A stretch of DNA of 64,000 nt, taken from NCBI GenBank assembly GCA_014896535.1, contig JADBKE010000013.1:1-64000 (forward strand), read 5' to 3'. Under the pieces are notes generated by a model, which saw nothing but the letters and a program-made list of their open reading frames with translations, was not told where the DNA came from and searched no databases. This DNA comes from Candidatus Fermentithermobacillaceae bacterium (GTDB lineage: Bacteria > Bacillota > Sulfobacillia > Fermentithermobacillales > DUSS01). Position 1 is the first letter of the stretch. Each line of letters begins with the position of its first letter. Positions 45,169 through 54,392 of the stretch are shown here, in pieces. The position numbers and the translations under genes are program-made.

Positions 45169-45845
45169 GACGAATCTACCTGGTAAGGCACGGACGGACC
45201 GATTGGAACAGGCAGGAGATATTTCGCGGCAAAATCGACGTACCTCTCGACGATGTCGGCCGCCGGCAGGCCGAGCTCGTTCGGGAATTCTTGCTCGAGA
45301 TATGCGCCGCTCGCGGCGAGCGTTTGACGAAGGTGATATCGAGTCCGCTCGCACGGGCGAGGGAGATGGCAGAGATCATCCGCAGCGGCTTTGACGGCGC
45401 TGCCCTCGAGGTGGATGAGTCGTTCAGCGACATCGACGTGGGAAAATGGGGCGGCCTTTACGTTAGCCAGGTAGAACGCGAATTTCCCCGGGAATTCCGC
45501 ACCTGGGTTGAGCGGCCCGACGAGATGAGGTTCCCATCGGGAGAAAGCCTCCACGACGTGATGGAAAGAGCCTGGAACAAGCTGATGAATATCCTGGATG
45601 ACTTGGGCCGAACCGGCAATGCCACCGGTTCGGGGGACATATGCATCGTCTCCCACCGGGTTGTCCTGAAGGTCCTTCTGTTGACGGCGATAGATGCTCC
45701 GCTCCGGAGCTTCTGGAAGTTGAAAGTCGATACCGGGTCTGTGAGCATTCTCGAGACTTGCGACGAGTCCGGGCTGGCTGTGGCGGCGGTGAACATCACT
45801 TCGCACCTGGCGAAGCTGGGCGCCGCCGATAGAAGGGACTTTTGA
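45165..45845 (+). CDS. Histidine phosphatase family protein
   Basis: A 226-residue member of the phosphoglycerate mutase-like clan. The catalytic His is in LVRHGRTDWN (residues ~6-15); the SSPLARAREMAEII arginine, the acid in SDIDVGKWGG and the second His in IVSHRVVLKVLLL complete the site. The family includes GpmB, CobC and broad phosphatases; nothing here decides between them. The ATG overlaps the alr stop (ATGA), so the two are co-translated. Confidence 0.85.
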   Translation: MRRIYLVRHGRTDWNRQEIFRGKIDVPLDDVGRRQAELVREFLLEICAARGERLTKVISSPLARAREMAEIIRSGFDGAALEVDESFSDIDVGKWGGLYVSQVEREFPREFRTWVERPDEMRFPSGESLHDVMERAWNKLMNILDDLGRTGNATGSGDICIVSHRVVLKVLLLTAIDAPLRSFWKLKVDTGSVSILETCDESGLAVAAVNITSHLAKLGAADRRDF

Positions 45846-45968
45846 CCAAACAACGGCGGAACGATAGGTTCTCCTGCGGGCCAGGATGGTTGACCGGGGA
45901 ACGGGGCCGGGCAGGGGAGTTTTGGCGAGAAAGGTTTTGGCGCAGCCCGCACGCGATGGCCAGACCGG

Positions 45969-46550
45969 TTACGAGTTCGACGAGAGCTTCTTCATCCGGG
46001 CATTGAGCTCCGCAAGCTTGTTACCCAGGTTCCTCAGTTCTTCTTCGGCCACTTTCAGGTAATACGAGAGCTCTTTTTGCCTGGCCGGATCCTTTGCCAG
46101 CATCTCCTTGCATTCTTTATATATGTCAAGAGCTCTGTCCATCTCTGCGCGGACTCGGACGGACTCTTCTTCCACCGTCTTCTTGAAATCGCGGACGTAC
46201 GACGCGTTGGGAAGAAGGACTTCCTGATACCACGGGGTTTCATCCGCGTTGTCGAACTCCAGGGAAACGCATATCGGGTCGTCGGTAGCCCCTGCGGCGG
46301 ACACGAAGGCAAGGGGGTTGGGCATAATCACTCCCGAAATGGTGGCCTGAAGGGGCTGAGCAGGCCAAATCCTTTGTCGTCCCACCGACATCCTGAGGGC
46401 TATTTTGGCGTCCTCGAGGTCGCGGACAAAGAACACCCGGTCAACCTGGCCCGTAAGGAAGCCAAGGAGATATGCGAAAGCCGGATTCTGGCCAGCCATG
46501 GCCGTGAAGTTAGTTAGCGCTTCGAGTTTTTTGGCCTTATCCACACTCAT
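45969..46550 (-). CDS. Unknown protein with C-terminal coiled coil
   Basis: A 193-residue soluble protein I do not recognise. The first ~110 residues look globular (AMAGQNPAFAYLLGFLTGQ, VDRVFFVRDLEDAKIALRM). The last ~80 are strongly helical and charged, with heptad-like spacing (VEEESVRVRAEMDRALDIY, then YYLKVAEEELRNLGNKLAEL). A good promoter lies about 80 bases upstream. No signal peptide or membrane span. Confidence 0.65.
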   Translation of the reverse strand: MSVDKAKKLEALTNFTAMAGQNPAFAYLLGFLTGQVDRVFFVRDLEDAKIALRMSVGRQRIWPAQPLQATISGVIMPNPLAFVSAAGATDDPICVSLEFDNADETPWYQEVLLPNASYVRDFKKTVEEESVRVRAEMDRALDIYKECKEMLAKDPARQKELSYYLKVAEEELRNLGNKLAELNARMKKLSSNS

Positions 46551-46901
46551 CGCTCTTTCAACCTTCCACCCCGGTTCTCAGACACGTCACCAGAGTCTTT
46601 AACCTTGACCGCTTACACCGTTAACATAATTATACTTTTCAGCTTTCAACTTTTAACTCAAGCTCATCCGTAAATTCACCCTTCTCGACACCTGCCGGCT
46701 CCAATTCCTATTTTACCGCACCACCTGAATACCTCCGACCGTCCTCTCTCAGCTACTTGCCGACCGGGCCTCGCAAAGCCCCGTTTATCGGCAACCCAAT
46801 ACCCTTCCCTACCGCTCTTGAACATCCGGAAACCGACGCGCTCCAAAGCCCGCGCGTTCCAGTGGCTGCCGTTTCGGGCCTGCATCTTCCCGGTTGGCGT
46901 G
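46551..46901. other. Gap between the coiled-coil gene and the patatin gene
   Basis: About 350 bases, both neighbours on the minus strand. An AT-rich patch at about 46600-46670 holds the promoter listed separately. The rest shows no supportable gene and no clear terminator for the patatin gene. Confidence 0.5.
46629..46656 (-). promoter_or_regulatory. Promoter of the coiled-coil protein gene
   Basis: On the minus strand a perfect TATAAT (complement of 46629-46634) lies 16 bases after TTAAAA (complement of 46651-46656), within the most AT-rich patch of the area and 78 bases before the start codon. Confidence 0.5.
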
Positions 46902-47813
46902 TCAGCCCACCCAGTTCCTCTTCACCCACGACATGGCGTCGCTCAAGTCCGTTTCTTCAGCCCACCGGAGCAGCTTGGGCACTGCTTTGTAGTCGCCGGG
47001 CCCGACGGGTTCCGGCAGTACAGGGTCCAGCCTGTAATAACGTTCGCCCAGAATCTGACGGCTGAAGGTTGTGTAACACTGGGAAACCCCGTCAACCATC
47101 AGGGTTATAAGGGGCGTAGACGGGGACGGATGGAGCGCCCACTGCACCGCGCCCCACAAAGTCGTATCCGCATCTATCCTGTACAAAATCCGACCGGTGC
47201 CTATCGACAACAGGACTACGTCCTGGATGCTCTGCCCGCCGAGACCAGGGTCCACAGCAGCTGACAAGGCAGCTACGCTTGGATTGTTGGCGACGACGCC
47301 GCCGTCGATGTATCCTCTGTGGGATGGGAAGCAGGTCGGCACGGCGGTGCAGGCGAGGGCTACGTCGAGGACAGATGCGTCTTTGGTGTCCGACGACGGA
47401 AAGTTGTTGAAGAAAACCGGCGCCCACGAGCCTCCGTCAGAAGCCGTGACCCTGAAGGAAATCGCCAGCACCCTCTTGCTCAAGTCGCGAAGACGAAGAC
47501 CCGGAGGAAACACCGAGTTTATGGCCCTAATGCCATAGGTGCCCCCGCACATGGGACGCACGAGCCCGGTGCTCTTCCGGCGGAAAACGGCACCCCAGTC
47601 TACCGTGGACGTGATTTCCGAAAGTCTCGCCGGCGAGAGGCCGAAGGCTAAAGCCAGGGCAATGAGCGAACCTATGGATGTGCCCGCTACCAGGTCGGCC
47701 TTTTCGACCAGCCCAGGGAAGGAATCCTCAAGTCGTTTGAGAAGCGTCGCGCTGAGAACGCCCCGCACTCCGCCGCCATCGAAGGCCAGGATCCGGTATG
47801 CGCCCAATGTCAT
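46902..47813 (-). CDS. Patatin-like phospholipase
   Basis: A 303-residue lipid acyl hydrolase. The oxyanion motif FDGGGVRG is at residues ~10-17, the nucleophile in GTSIGS near residue 44 and the catalytic Asp in YIDGGVV near residue 167, so the Ser-Asp dyad is complete. No signal peptide is seen. The C-terminal third (WALHPSPSTPLITLMVDGVS and RYYRLDPVL) fits bacterial patatins of the CapV/RssA-like soluble type. No cyclic-nucleotide synthase is adjacent, so a CBASS defence role is not supported. Confidence 0.88.
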   Translation of the reverse strand: MTLGAYRILAFDGGGVRGVLSATLLKRLEDSFPGLVEKADLVAGTSIGSLIALALAFGLSPARLSEITSTVDWGAVFRRKSTGLVRPMCGGTYGIRAINSVFPPGLRLRDLSKRVLAISFRVTASDGGSWAPVFFNNFPSSDTKDASVLDVALACTAVPTCFPSHRGYIDGGVVANNPSVAALSAAVDPGLGGQSIQDVVLLSIGTGRILYRIDADTTLWGAVQWALHPSPSTPLITLMVDGVSQCYTTFSRQILGERYYRLDPVLPEPVGPGDYKAVPKLLRWAEETDLSDAMSWVKRNWVG

Positions 47814-47969
47814 CCCCCCACTTAGATCATCGTCAGCGTGGGGCGCTTAAACAACGCTCGGCGAAAGCCAGGAGATGCAATGACCTGAACCAGGACTCCG
47901 GATGGTCTCCGTGCTGCGATTGGTCTACTATATGAACTAGAGACGGTTGCCTAGCGAGGAGTCGCAGCC

Positions 47970-49100
47970 GTGAATACGCCGCTGCCCGGGGTCGATATTC
48001 CCGAACAGCTCGCCGATTTCCTGGAGAAGATAAGGGGACGCGTTCGCATCATGGTCGTCGGACGACCCGACACGGGAAAGTCCACCCTGGCGTTTGCTCT
48101 CGCTTCCTGGTTGCGGGACAGAGGAAAGATATGCGCCGTCGTGGACTGCGATGTCGGCCAGGCCGATATCGGTCCGCCCGGATTTGTCTCGTACGGTTTG
48201 ATGAGCCCGCATGTTTCCGGAGTCGAGATGCAGCCCGATGGCGCGCCCTGCGGTGGTTGCGGCGCAGCAACCCCGTGCGTCAGCGGCGGCTCTGTGGAAA
48301 GAGATTCCATTTCCCGAATGGGCTCTTATCTGGTCGGGGACGTTTCGCCCTACGGCAGAGGCGACGCGAGGCTTCTGGCAATGGTTGCGGGGGCCTCGGC
48401 ATGCGTGGAGGCGGCGGAGAGAGACGGGGCGGAAACCGTGGTCGTGGACACGACAGGCCTCGCCCTTTTTTCGGATGGCCTGAGGCTGAAATGCGCTAAA
48501 GCCGATGCCATCCGCCCGGACGTAATTGTCTTACTTTCCTCAGCAAATGATAGTCGAAATTCGCCGGAGGGGATTCTGGGTAACCTCCTCGAAGCCCAGG
48601 GGCACAACGTCTTGAAATTGGCTGCTTCGACCGGAGCGCGGAGGAGGTCGCCGGAGGAACGGAGAGAAAACCGCATACGGCAGTGGAACAGGTACTTAGA
48701 GAAATCCTCGTTACACAGGCTGGACTTGGGCAAAGTTCGCGTCTTCCGCTGGTGGGCCGATTCGGGATTCGTCGTGCGAACAGAAGAGAACTCGCAATCA
48801 TCACTCCCCGCTCGAGACGCAAGTGTCCATGGGCATTTGCCCGCTCCGCCGGCCGGGGCGAATGCGGGAGCTCCTTCCATCGCGCCGGTTCTTTCGCCTG
48901 CGGTACGAAGCGTGTCCCACGGTACGGTGGTGGCGGTCCCGGATCCCCATCGAAAGGGCCTCCACATTCCCGGCATATGGGTAACGGACGAGCTAGGTCC
49001 CGGTATCCTCACAGTTCTGCCTCCGGAGCAGGAAATCGAGACCGTGTGGGTCACGTCTTACCAGACCCTCATCTCCCGCGGTCGGGTGATGTCAGGCTGA
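47970..49100 (+). CDS. Grc3/NOL9/Clp1-like P-loop polynucleotide kinase
   Basis: A 376-residue protein whose first ~200 residues match the Clp1/Grc3 P-loop: Walker A GRPDTGKST (residues 31-39), DCDVGQADIGPPGFVSYG with the DxGQ motif that places the RNA 5' end, and VVVDTTGLALFSDGLRLK. Known relatives phosphorylate 5'-hydroxyl RNA or DNA ends. A Pro/Ala/Ser-rich stretch at ~275-312 separates a C-terminal beta domain (GTVVAVPDPHRKGLHIPGIW). The GTG start has a weak site. Bacterial members are little studied and the substrate is unknown. Confidence 0.75.
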   Translation: MNTPLPGVDIPEQLADFLEKIRGRVRIMVVGRPDTGKSTLAFALASWLRDRGKICAVVDCDVGQADIGPPGFVSYGLMSPHVSGVEMQPDGAPCGGCGAATPCVSGGSVERDSISRMGSYLVGDVSPYGRGDARLLAMVAGASACVEAAERDGAETVVVDTTGLALFSDGLRLKCAKADAIRPDVIVLLSSANDSRNSPEGILGNLLEAQGHNVLKLAASTGARRRSPEERRENRIRQWNRYLEKSSLHRLDLGKVRVFRWWADSGFVVRTEENSQSSLPARDASVHGHLPAPPAGANAGAPSIAPVLSPAVRSVSHGTVVAVPDPHRKGLHIPGIWVTDELGPGILTVLPPEQEIETVWVTSYQTLISRGRVMSG

Positions 49101-49287
49101 TGGGTCGTGCGTTCCCAGGTTGGAGCGAACTCAGCCGCTTTTCCACATCGGAACCGTGATACAGCTCGGGAGGTCTCGCCCGAAGTCCGGACCCGGCAAC
49201 GACAACGCGTCTGCGGATGCTTTGCGGTTGCAGGTGTAACTCATCGCAACAGGGGATTTACATAGAAGTAGGAGGAGATGATCCGGG

Positions 49288-50193
49288 GTGGGTTGCGTGC
49301 TTTGCCCCCGCCGGTGCAACGTGGACAGGCAGGCTGGCGAAAAGGGTTTTTGCCAAGCGGGGTGGCTTCCCAGGGTCGCCCTGGCCGACCTCCACTTTTG
49401 GGAAGAACCCTGTATCTCGGGGACGCGGGGTTCCGGGGCCGTGTTTTTCTCCCGGTGTAACCTCGCCTGTGTGTTTTGCCAGAACCACGACATAAGTCAG
49501 CCGGGCGCGGGGGAAATCGGGGAGGAGATGGACCCACGAGGTCTAAAGGATATATTCTTCGCCCTGGAAGCGAAGGGAGCTCACAACATCAACCTCGTTT
49601 CTCCGACGCACCACTCGAAAGTCATCGCGGAAGCTATCGAACTTGCCAAAAAGGAAGGTATCCGAATCCCCTTCGTGTACAACTCAAACGGCTACGAATC
49701 CATGGAGACCCTGCGCTTCATGGAAGGGCTCATCGACGTCTACCTACCCGACCTCAAGTACCATTCCGACGACCTCGCAATGCGGTATTCTTCCGCACCT
49801 TCTTACTTTCGTTATGCGACATCGGCGATTTTGGAAATGGCCCGCCAGGTCGGTACTCCCGTCTTCGATTCCCAAGGGATTATCCGGAAAGGGCTCATCG
49901 TGAGGCATCTCGTCCTGCCGGGACACATCGAGGACTCCAAAGCTGTTTTGAGGTGGATAAAAGGTAACCTTCCGGCAGGTACTTTTGTAAGCGTGATGTC
50001 CCAGTACTACCCGGTTCACCGGGCCTTGCGGTTTCCGGAGATTTCGAGGAAACTCACCAGAAGGGAATACGACGAGGTGGTAGAGGAGTGCCTTAAGATC
50101 GGCCTTGAAGACGGCTATTTCCAGGAGCTTTCGTCGGCCAGCCCGGAATACACGCCCGATTTTCTCCGGAAGGACCCCGGTTCTCGAACGTAG
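49288..50193 (+). CDS. PflX-like radical SAM protein
   Basis: A 301-residue radical SAM protein of the COG1313 group related to pyruvate formate-lyase activases. The SAM cluster motif is FFSRCNLACVFCQNHDIS (CxxxCxxC) near residue 57. An extra N-terminal Cys cluster, CVLCPRRCNVDR...GFC (residues 3-22), is typical of PflX. NLVSPTHHSKVIAEAIELAK and YNSNGYES are further family motifs. The GTG has GGAGGAG ten bases upstream. No glycyl-radical enzyme is adjacent, so its target is unknown. Confidence 0.85.
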   Translation: MGCVLCPRRCNVDRQAGEKGFCQAGWLPRVALADLHFWEEPCISGTRGSGAVFFSRCNLACVFCQNHDISQPGAGEIGEEMDPRGLKDIFFALEAKGAHNINLVSPTHHSKVIAEAIELAKKEGIRIPFVYNSNGYESMETLRFMEGLIDVYLPDLKYHSDDLAMRYSSAPSYFRYATSAILEMARQVGTPVFDSQGIIRKGLIVRHLVLPGHIEDSKAVLRWIKGNLPAGTFVSVMSQYYPVHRALRFPEISRKLTRREYDEVVEECLKIGLEDGYFQELSSASPEYTPDFLRKDPGSRT

Positions 50194-50262
50194 AACGATC
50201 CCGCTACGGCTTGAACCCCTACGAAGCCGGTGGGAATTCACCAGGAAAGGAGCGTTGAAAAA

Positions 50263-51852
50263 TTGAACGTGACAGCGAAATTCCCCCGTCTCCCCAGGAC
50301 CCTGGTGCTGCTAGGGGTGTTAGGGCTCATCCTGGGCCTGGTTGCAAGTTCGTTCTTATGCGGACCTTTGTTTGCAGCTGGGGGAAGCGAGGACGGCGGA
50401 AATGGCGCGAAGCTGAAGGCGAACCGGTCTAAAGGCATCGTCGTCATCGTGCCCGAGGAAATCGAGACTTACAAGGTTCCGCCGGAGACGGTACTTGTAC
50501 CGGTTTTCGTGACGTCCGAGTCAGGGAGAGCCCACGTAAAGCACATCAAGCTGGATTTCCACGGACCCAAGGGCTCGGTCTCGAAAAAAGTGGCGTTGGA
50601 CCAGGTACTAGAACCTGCAGGTAAGAGCTTTGACGACATCCTGAAGACGTTGAAGGGTAAGGACAAGAAGGCCGTAAAGGACCTCCTCAAGAAAGGCGCC
50701 TACGTTGAGCTTGAGATCGATGTATCGGCGCTGAAGTTGCAAGAGGGCGCAAAGGGCAAGATCGATGTCGGCGTTGAAGCGACCGCGGACGGCCAGGCGG
50801 CGCCGGTGACCGTTCAGGCGGACTTCCAGGCGCTGGCCCTTCCTGGCGCCAGTGGATGGTACGGAGGCGATGGGCACGTACATACCTCGTGGAGCCCGGA
50901 CGTATGGTTTATCCCCCTTGAGAACAGAGTTAAGTATGCCAAAGACAACGGGTTTGGATTCATAATCATCACCGACCACGAAGACGGGATAAACGACCTG
51001 TGGTCAACCCCGGGCGGATACGTTGCCCAGTGTAACGCCGCTCAGTCAAAGTACCTTATCCCTGCGCTACCCGGAGTAGAGATCACCGCGGCAAACTCCC
51101 AAGGGGATGCCCTGGCATACTGGATGAGCGAAAGCGCTGTCACCGTGCCCAACAACCAGACCTACTTAGCGCAAGAGCTCATCAACCAGATAAACGCGCA
51201 TAACTATCCGTACTCCTATGCAGTCATCGCCCATCCTTACGGAGCTCATCCGTGGACTAATTGGAACGTAACGGGTTTCCGCGCGATGGAGCTTTTGAGC
51301 CAGGAAACCGTGGCCAAGTCCGACACCATCTCCCGCTGGTTTACGCTGTTGCGCAGCGGGCTTTCTACCACGATGTCCACCGGTAGATTTGTGGTGGGCA
51401 TCGGCACGTCGGATTGCCACAACTTCCAGGCGCCGGGGTTCGCGGGGTTCACCTGGGTGTACACAACTTCCTATTCCCCGACGAACAGGGCCGCTATCTG
51501 GGATGCCATCAGGTCCGGTAGAGTGAGCGCTTCGGGGCGGAAGGACCTGGGATACTTCACCATCAATGGCGCGGTTCAGGGAAGCGTCCTGAACGCGACA
51601 CCCGGCTCGAATCTCCAATTCACACTTGTGCAGAGCCCGGTGACCGGCCGCAAGTGCACGAGGATCACGGTATTCAACAAGGACCAGGTAGCTGTCTATA
51701 CCGTAACCAATCCGTCTACGTCGGTGATATATTGGAACACGACGGCCCCGTCGACCGACGGCTTTTATGTCGTGAAGTTCGAATTCACTAAGACGGACGG
51801 CTCCGATCTCAGCGAGGTGTGGGCGAATCCGGTCTTCATCAACGTGCCGTAA
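50263..51852 (+). CDS. Secreted PHP-domain metallohydrolase (CehA/McbA-like)
   Basis: A 529-residue exported protein. A signal peptide occupies residues ~1-35 (LVLLGVLGLILGLVASSFL, then GPLFAAGG). Residues ~40-195 form a beta-rich N-terminal domain. The PHP core follows, with metal-binding motifs GDGHVHTSWSPD (~203), IITDHEDG, PGVEITA, AHPYGAHPW and IGTSDCHN. A C-terminal beta domain closes it. CehA/McbA relatives include phosphoesterases and carbaryl hydrolases. TTG at 50263 has AGGAAAGGAG ten bases upstream. The extracellular substrate is unknown. Confidence 0.82.
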   Translation: MNVTAKFPRLPRTLVLLGVLGLILGLVASSFLCGPLFAAGGSEDGGNGAKLKANRSKGIVVIVPEEIETYKVPPETVLVPVFVTSESGRAHVKHIKLDFHGPKGSVSKKVALDQVLEPAGKSFDDILKTLKGKDKKAVKDLLKKGAYVELEIDVSALKLQEGAKGKIDVGVEATADGQAAPVTVQADFQALALPGASGWYGGDGHVHTSWSPDVWFIPLENRVKYAKDNGFGFIIITDHEDGINDLWSTPGGYVAQCNAAQSKYLIPALPGVEITAANSQGDALAYWMSESAVTVPNNQTYLAQELINQINAHNYPYSYAVIAHPYGAHPWTNWNVTGFRAMELLSQETVAKSDTISRWFTLLRSGLSTTMSTGRFVVGIGTSDCHNFQAPGFAGFTWVYTTSYSPTNRAAIWDAIRSGRVSASGRKDLGYFTINGAVQGSVLNATPGSNLQFTLVQSPVTGRKCTRITVFNKDQVAVYTVTNPSTSVIYWNTTAPSTDGFYVVKFEFTKTDGSDLSEVWANPVFINVP

Positions 51853-52050
51853 CGCAGGATGGGTCTCTGTATGTGGGCTGTTCCAGGAGCTCTCTGCGAA
51901 CGAGCTTGGGGTTAGCTAACATTCCTGAGCCGGCGCTGATCCAGTCCAGCTGCGCTGGGGTTTTGTAACGATAGAGTTCCGGGGGGCCTGCCGCTGGTAG
52001 GCTTGCGCTTTCGTGGCAGGCCCCGATGGTCACCGGGGGAGATGATGGTC

Positions 52051-52329
52051 GTGTCGCCCCTCTACTGGGGAGGCCTGATTGGGGCGCTCTGGGGTGCTTT
52101 GAGTTATGTCATCGTCGTGGTACCGGCGGTCAGGGAAACCATCCGCGGTTGCCTGGGATACGGTATGACCTATCTCGTCCCGTTTTTGCCCTCCGTCTGG
52201 GTGGCACCTATTTTCGGTAGCTGGGCTGTCCATGGCTTCTGGGGTATCGCCTTGCCGCTTGGCGCGAGTATCGCAGCAGGCGCCATCGCCGGAGCTCTCG
52301 CTGGGACCATTCTCTTCCGGAAGCGATAA
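52051..52329 (+). CDS. Small membrane protein, unknown
   Basis: A 92-residue protein with two or three hydrophobic segments (YWGGLIGALWGALSYVIVVV and ASIAAGAIAGALAGTILF) and a basic C-terminus. GTG at 52051 has GGGGGAG nine bases upstream; ATG at 52042 or 52045 is too close to that site. I do not recognise a family. It sits between the PHP protein and serine dehydratase genes with no obvious link to either. Confidence 0.6.
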   Translation: MSPLYWGGLIGALWGALSYVIVVVPAVRETIRGCLGYGMTYLVPFLPSVWVAPIFGSWAVHGFWGIALPLGASIAAGAIAGALAGTILFRKR

Positions 52330-52536
52330 TCTTGCGACACTCGGGAGTATCGTGCGTTTTTAAGGGCTCCTTCTCCCGCGAATGTGGCGATTTACAACAC
52401 CCTTGTGGGTCGTCTGTCGGCGTGTAGGCAATAGTCATTCTTCTGATTCCGAGCGTGGACGTTTGGAAGACAAGGGTAGCGCGTGCCCTCAGCGCCTGTG
52501 CCGCCGTAAACCTAGCTAGGGGGGGGTGGTGGGGAG

Positions 52537-53196
52537 ATGAGGCTTCTCGATGTTCTTGGACCGGTGATGATCGGTCCTTCCAGTTCACATACAGCCGGGG
52601 CGGCCCGGTTGGGCAATATCGCGCGAATCCTGCTGGGGGAACCGCCCGTCCAGGCAAGGATCATCCTACACGGTTCGTTTGCTGCGACCTACAGGGGGCA
52701 TGGAACAGACCTGGCCCTGGTTGCAGGGCTTTTGGGGTTTGCACCCGATGATGAGCGCATCAGGGACTCGTTCGCGTGGGCGGCCCGGGAAGGGCTGGAG
52801 TTTTCCATCGAGACCGGGGACCTCGGCGATGTTCATCCCAATACAGCTCGGATCGAACTGACCTCACGCAGCGGGAAAAGACTCTCCGTGGTGGGGTCGT
52901 CGGTGGGCGGGGGCAAGGTTGAGATAACCGAGATATCCGGCCTTCCCGTGAGTCTCACGGGCGAGAAGAACACCATTGTGGCGATGTATCCCGATAGACC
53001 GGGAGTAGTAGCAGGCATTACTTCCATCCTGGCGAAAGTAGGCGTGAATATCGCGACTATGCGGGTGGCAAGGTCCGGTCGGGGAAAAACGGCTGTGTGC
53101 GTAATCGAGGTTGACCAGGACATTCCCGAAGAGGTGGTCCAGGAGGTCCGGCAGCTCCCCACGATTGAGAACGTGATAGTCGTCAGAGCACAATAA
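52537..53196 (+). CDS. sdaAB: L-serine dehydratase beta subunit
   Basis: With the alpha subunit deaminates L-serine to pyruvate. The 219-residue protein has the N-terminal family motif GPVMIGPSSSHTAGAARLG and a C-terminal ACT domain (~residues 148-219: YPDRPGVVAGITSILAKVG, then NIATMRVAR), which in this family can bind serine. ATG at 52537 has a GGGGGGTGG-type site. The alpha gene follows after seven bases. Confidence 0.93.
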   Translation: MRLLDVLGPVMIGPSSSHTAGAARLGNIARILLGEPPVQARIILHGSFAATYRGHGTDLALVAGLLGFAPDDERIRDSFAWAAREGLEFSIETGDLGDVHPNTARIELTSRSGKRLSVVGSSVGGGKVEITEISGLPVSLTGEKNTIVAMYPDRPGVVAGITSILAKVGVNIATMRVARSGRGKTAVCVIEVDQDIPEEVVQEVRQLPTIENVIVVRAQ

Positions 53197-53203
53197 CGAG
53201 GGC

Positions 53204-54253
53204 GTGATACTTTTATCGCGTATAGCGGAGAGCGGAGGGAGAGACGTGACTCTCGCTGAGCTTGCCCAAAGAGCACTGGCGGAGGGGATATCCCTCGGCA
53301 GGCTTGCCGTAATCCTGGAATCGGAGGAGACAGGTATACCTTTGGACGAGATCGTTGCCCGGGTACGTGACATGGTCCGGGTAATGAAATCTTCTGTAAG
53401 CGAAGGACTCGGACGTGTGGAAGCTTCTATGCCTGTCCGACCGGGAGTCCTTGAGCGTGCCAGGCGTTCGCGGAGCGGCCTCTCCGGAGGTGACGCCGCA
53501 AAAGTCGCAGGACGAATTGCATCCGGCCGAAACCTCCCTGGAAACTTTCTTCTGGCCAAGTCGGTCGCGTACGCTTTGGCCGTGTCAGAAGTTAACGCCG
53601 CCATGGGAAAGATCGTCGCTGCGCCGACCGCAGGTTCCTGTGGAGTGATACCTGGTACGTTCCTGGCGTTAGCTGAAGTCTCCGGTGCGGGTGAGGAAGA
53701 TCTAGTTGATGCCCTTTCGGCTGCAGGGCTCATAGGCCAGGTGATAGGCGAGAGGGTGGGCCTTTCCGGGGCACAGGCAGGCTGTCAGGCTGAGTGCGGT
53801 TCTGCCGCGGCAATGGCTGCGGCCGGGCTCGTGCAGTTGGCCGGAGGCTCGCCCGAAGACTGCATCCACGCCGCTGCTTTTGCCCTCAAAGGGCTTATGG
53901 GTCTCGTGTGTGACCCTGTAGCTGGTCTTGTAGAAGTCCCCTGCGTCAAACGAAACGCTACATCGGCGGCCGTGGCCTTAGCTTCGGCAGAGATGGCCCT
54001 TTCGGGGGTGAGGAGCCGTATTCCGCCAGACGAAGTCATTTCGGCCATGGCTCAGGTTGGGAAGATGATACCCCCGGCCCTGCGCGAGACGTCTCAAGGG
54101 GGACTCGCTGTCACGCCAACTGGCTTGCGGGTGAGTCGCGAGATGGCTAACCGGAGTTCCGTATGCATGCATCCAATGCCCAAGAGGCCTGGAAACATCG
54201 AGTATACGACATTAACTCAAATTCGCCCGCACTTCGATGATCCTCATAGGTGA
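53204..54253 (+). CDS. sdaAA: L-serine dehydratase alpha subunit (iron-sulfur)
   Basis: Catalytic subunit with an oxygen-sensitive [4Fe-4S] cluster that acts as Lewis acid. The 349-residue protein shows IVAAPTAGSCGVIPGTFLAL near residue 145, QAGCQAECGSAAAMAAAGLV, and GLVCDPVAGLVEVPCVKRNA, which carry the cluster Cys. Ending GGLAVTPTGLRV is typical, followed by an unusual extra ~35 residues. The GTG start is next to GAGGGC, a weak site, so an internal start is possible. Together the pair feeds serine to pyruvate. Confidence 0.92.
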   Translation: MILLSRIAESGGRDVTLAELAQRALAEGISLGRLAVILESEETGIPLDEIVARVRDMVRVMKSSVSEGLGRVEASMPVRPGVLERARRSRSGLSGGDAAKVAGRIASGRNLPGNFLLAKSVAYALAVSEVNAAMGKIVAAPTAGSCGVIPGTFLALAEVSGAGEEDLVDALSAAGLIGQVIGERVGLSGAQAGCQAECGSAAAMAAAGLVQLAGGSPEDCIHAAAFALKGLMGLVCDPVAGLVEVPCVKRNATSAAVALASAEMALSGVRSRIPPDEVISAMAQVGKMIPPALRETSQGGLAVTPTGLRVSREMANRSSVCMHPMPKRPGNIEYTTLTQIRPHFDDPHR

Positions 54254-54392
54254 ATGTTACACGGTGTTTACTGCTGGGGCTTTTGAGAAGAGCTGCGGAA
54301 GGTTCCTCGTGCCATCATCTCTTCGGCCCCAGTTCATAAAAGGATAGGGAAGTTCACTGGCCCTTTGACGGGAGTTCGCTAGAAAGAGATGG

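Noticed and set aside
46902-47813. Patatin as a CBASS defence effector
   Set aside because: No cyclic-nucleotide synthase or accessory genes are within reach, and neighbours are unrelated.
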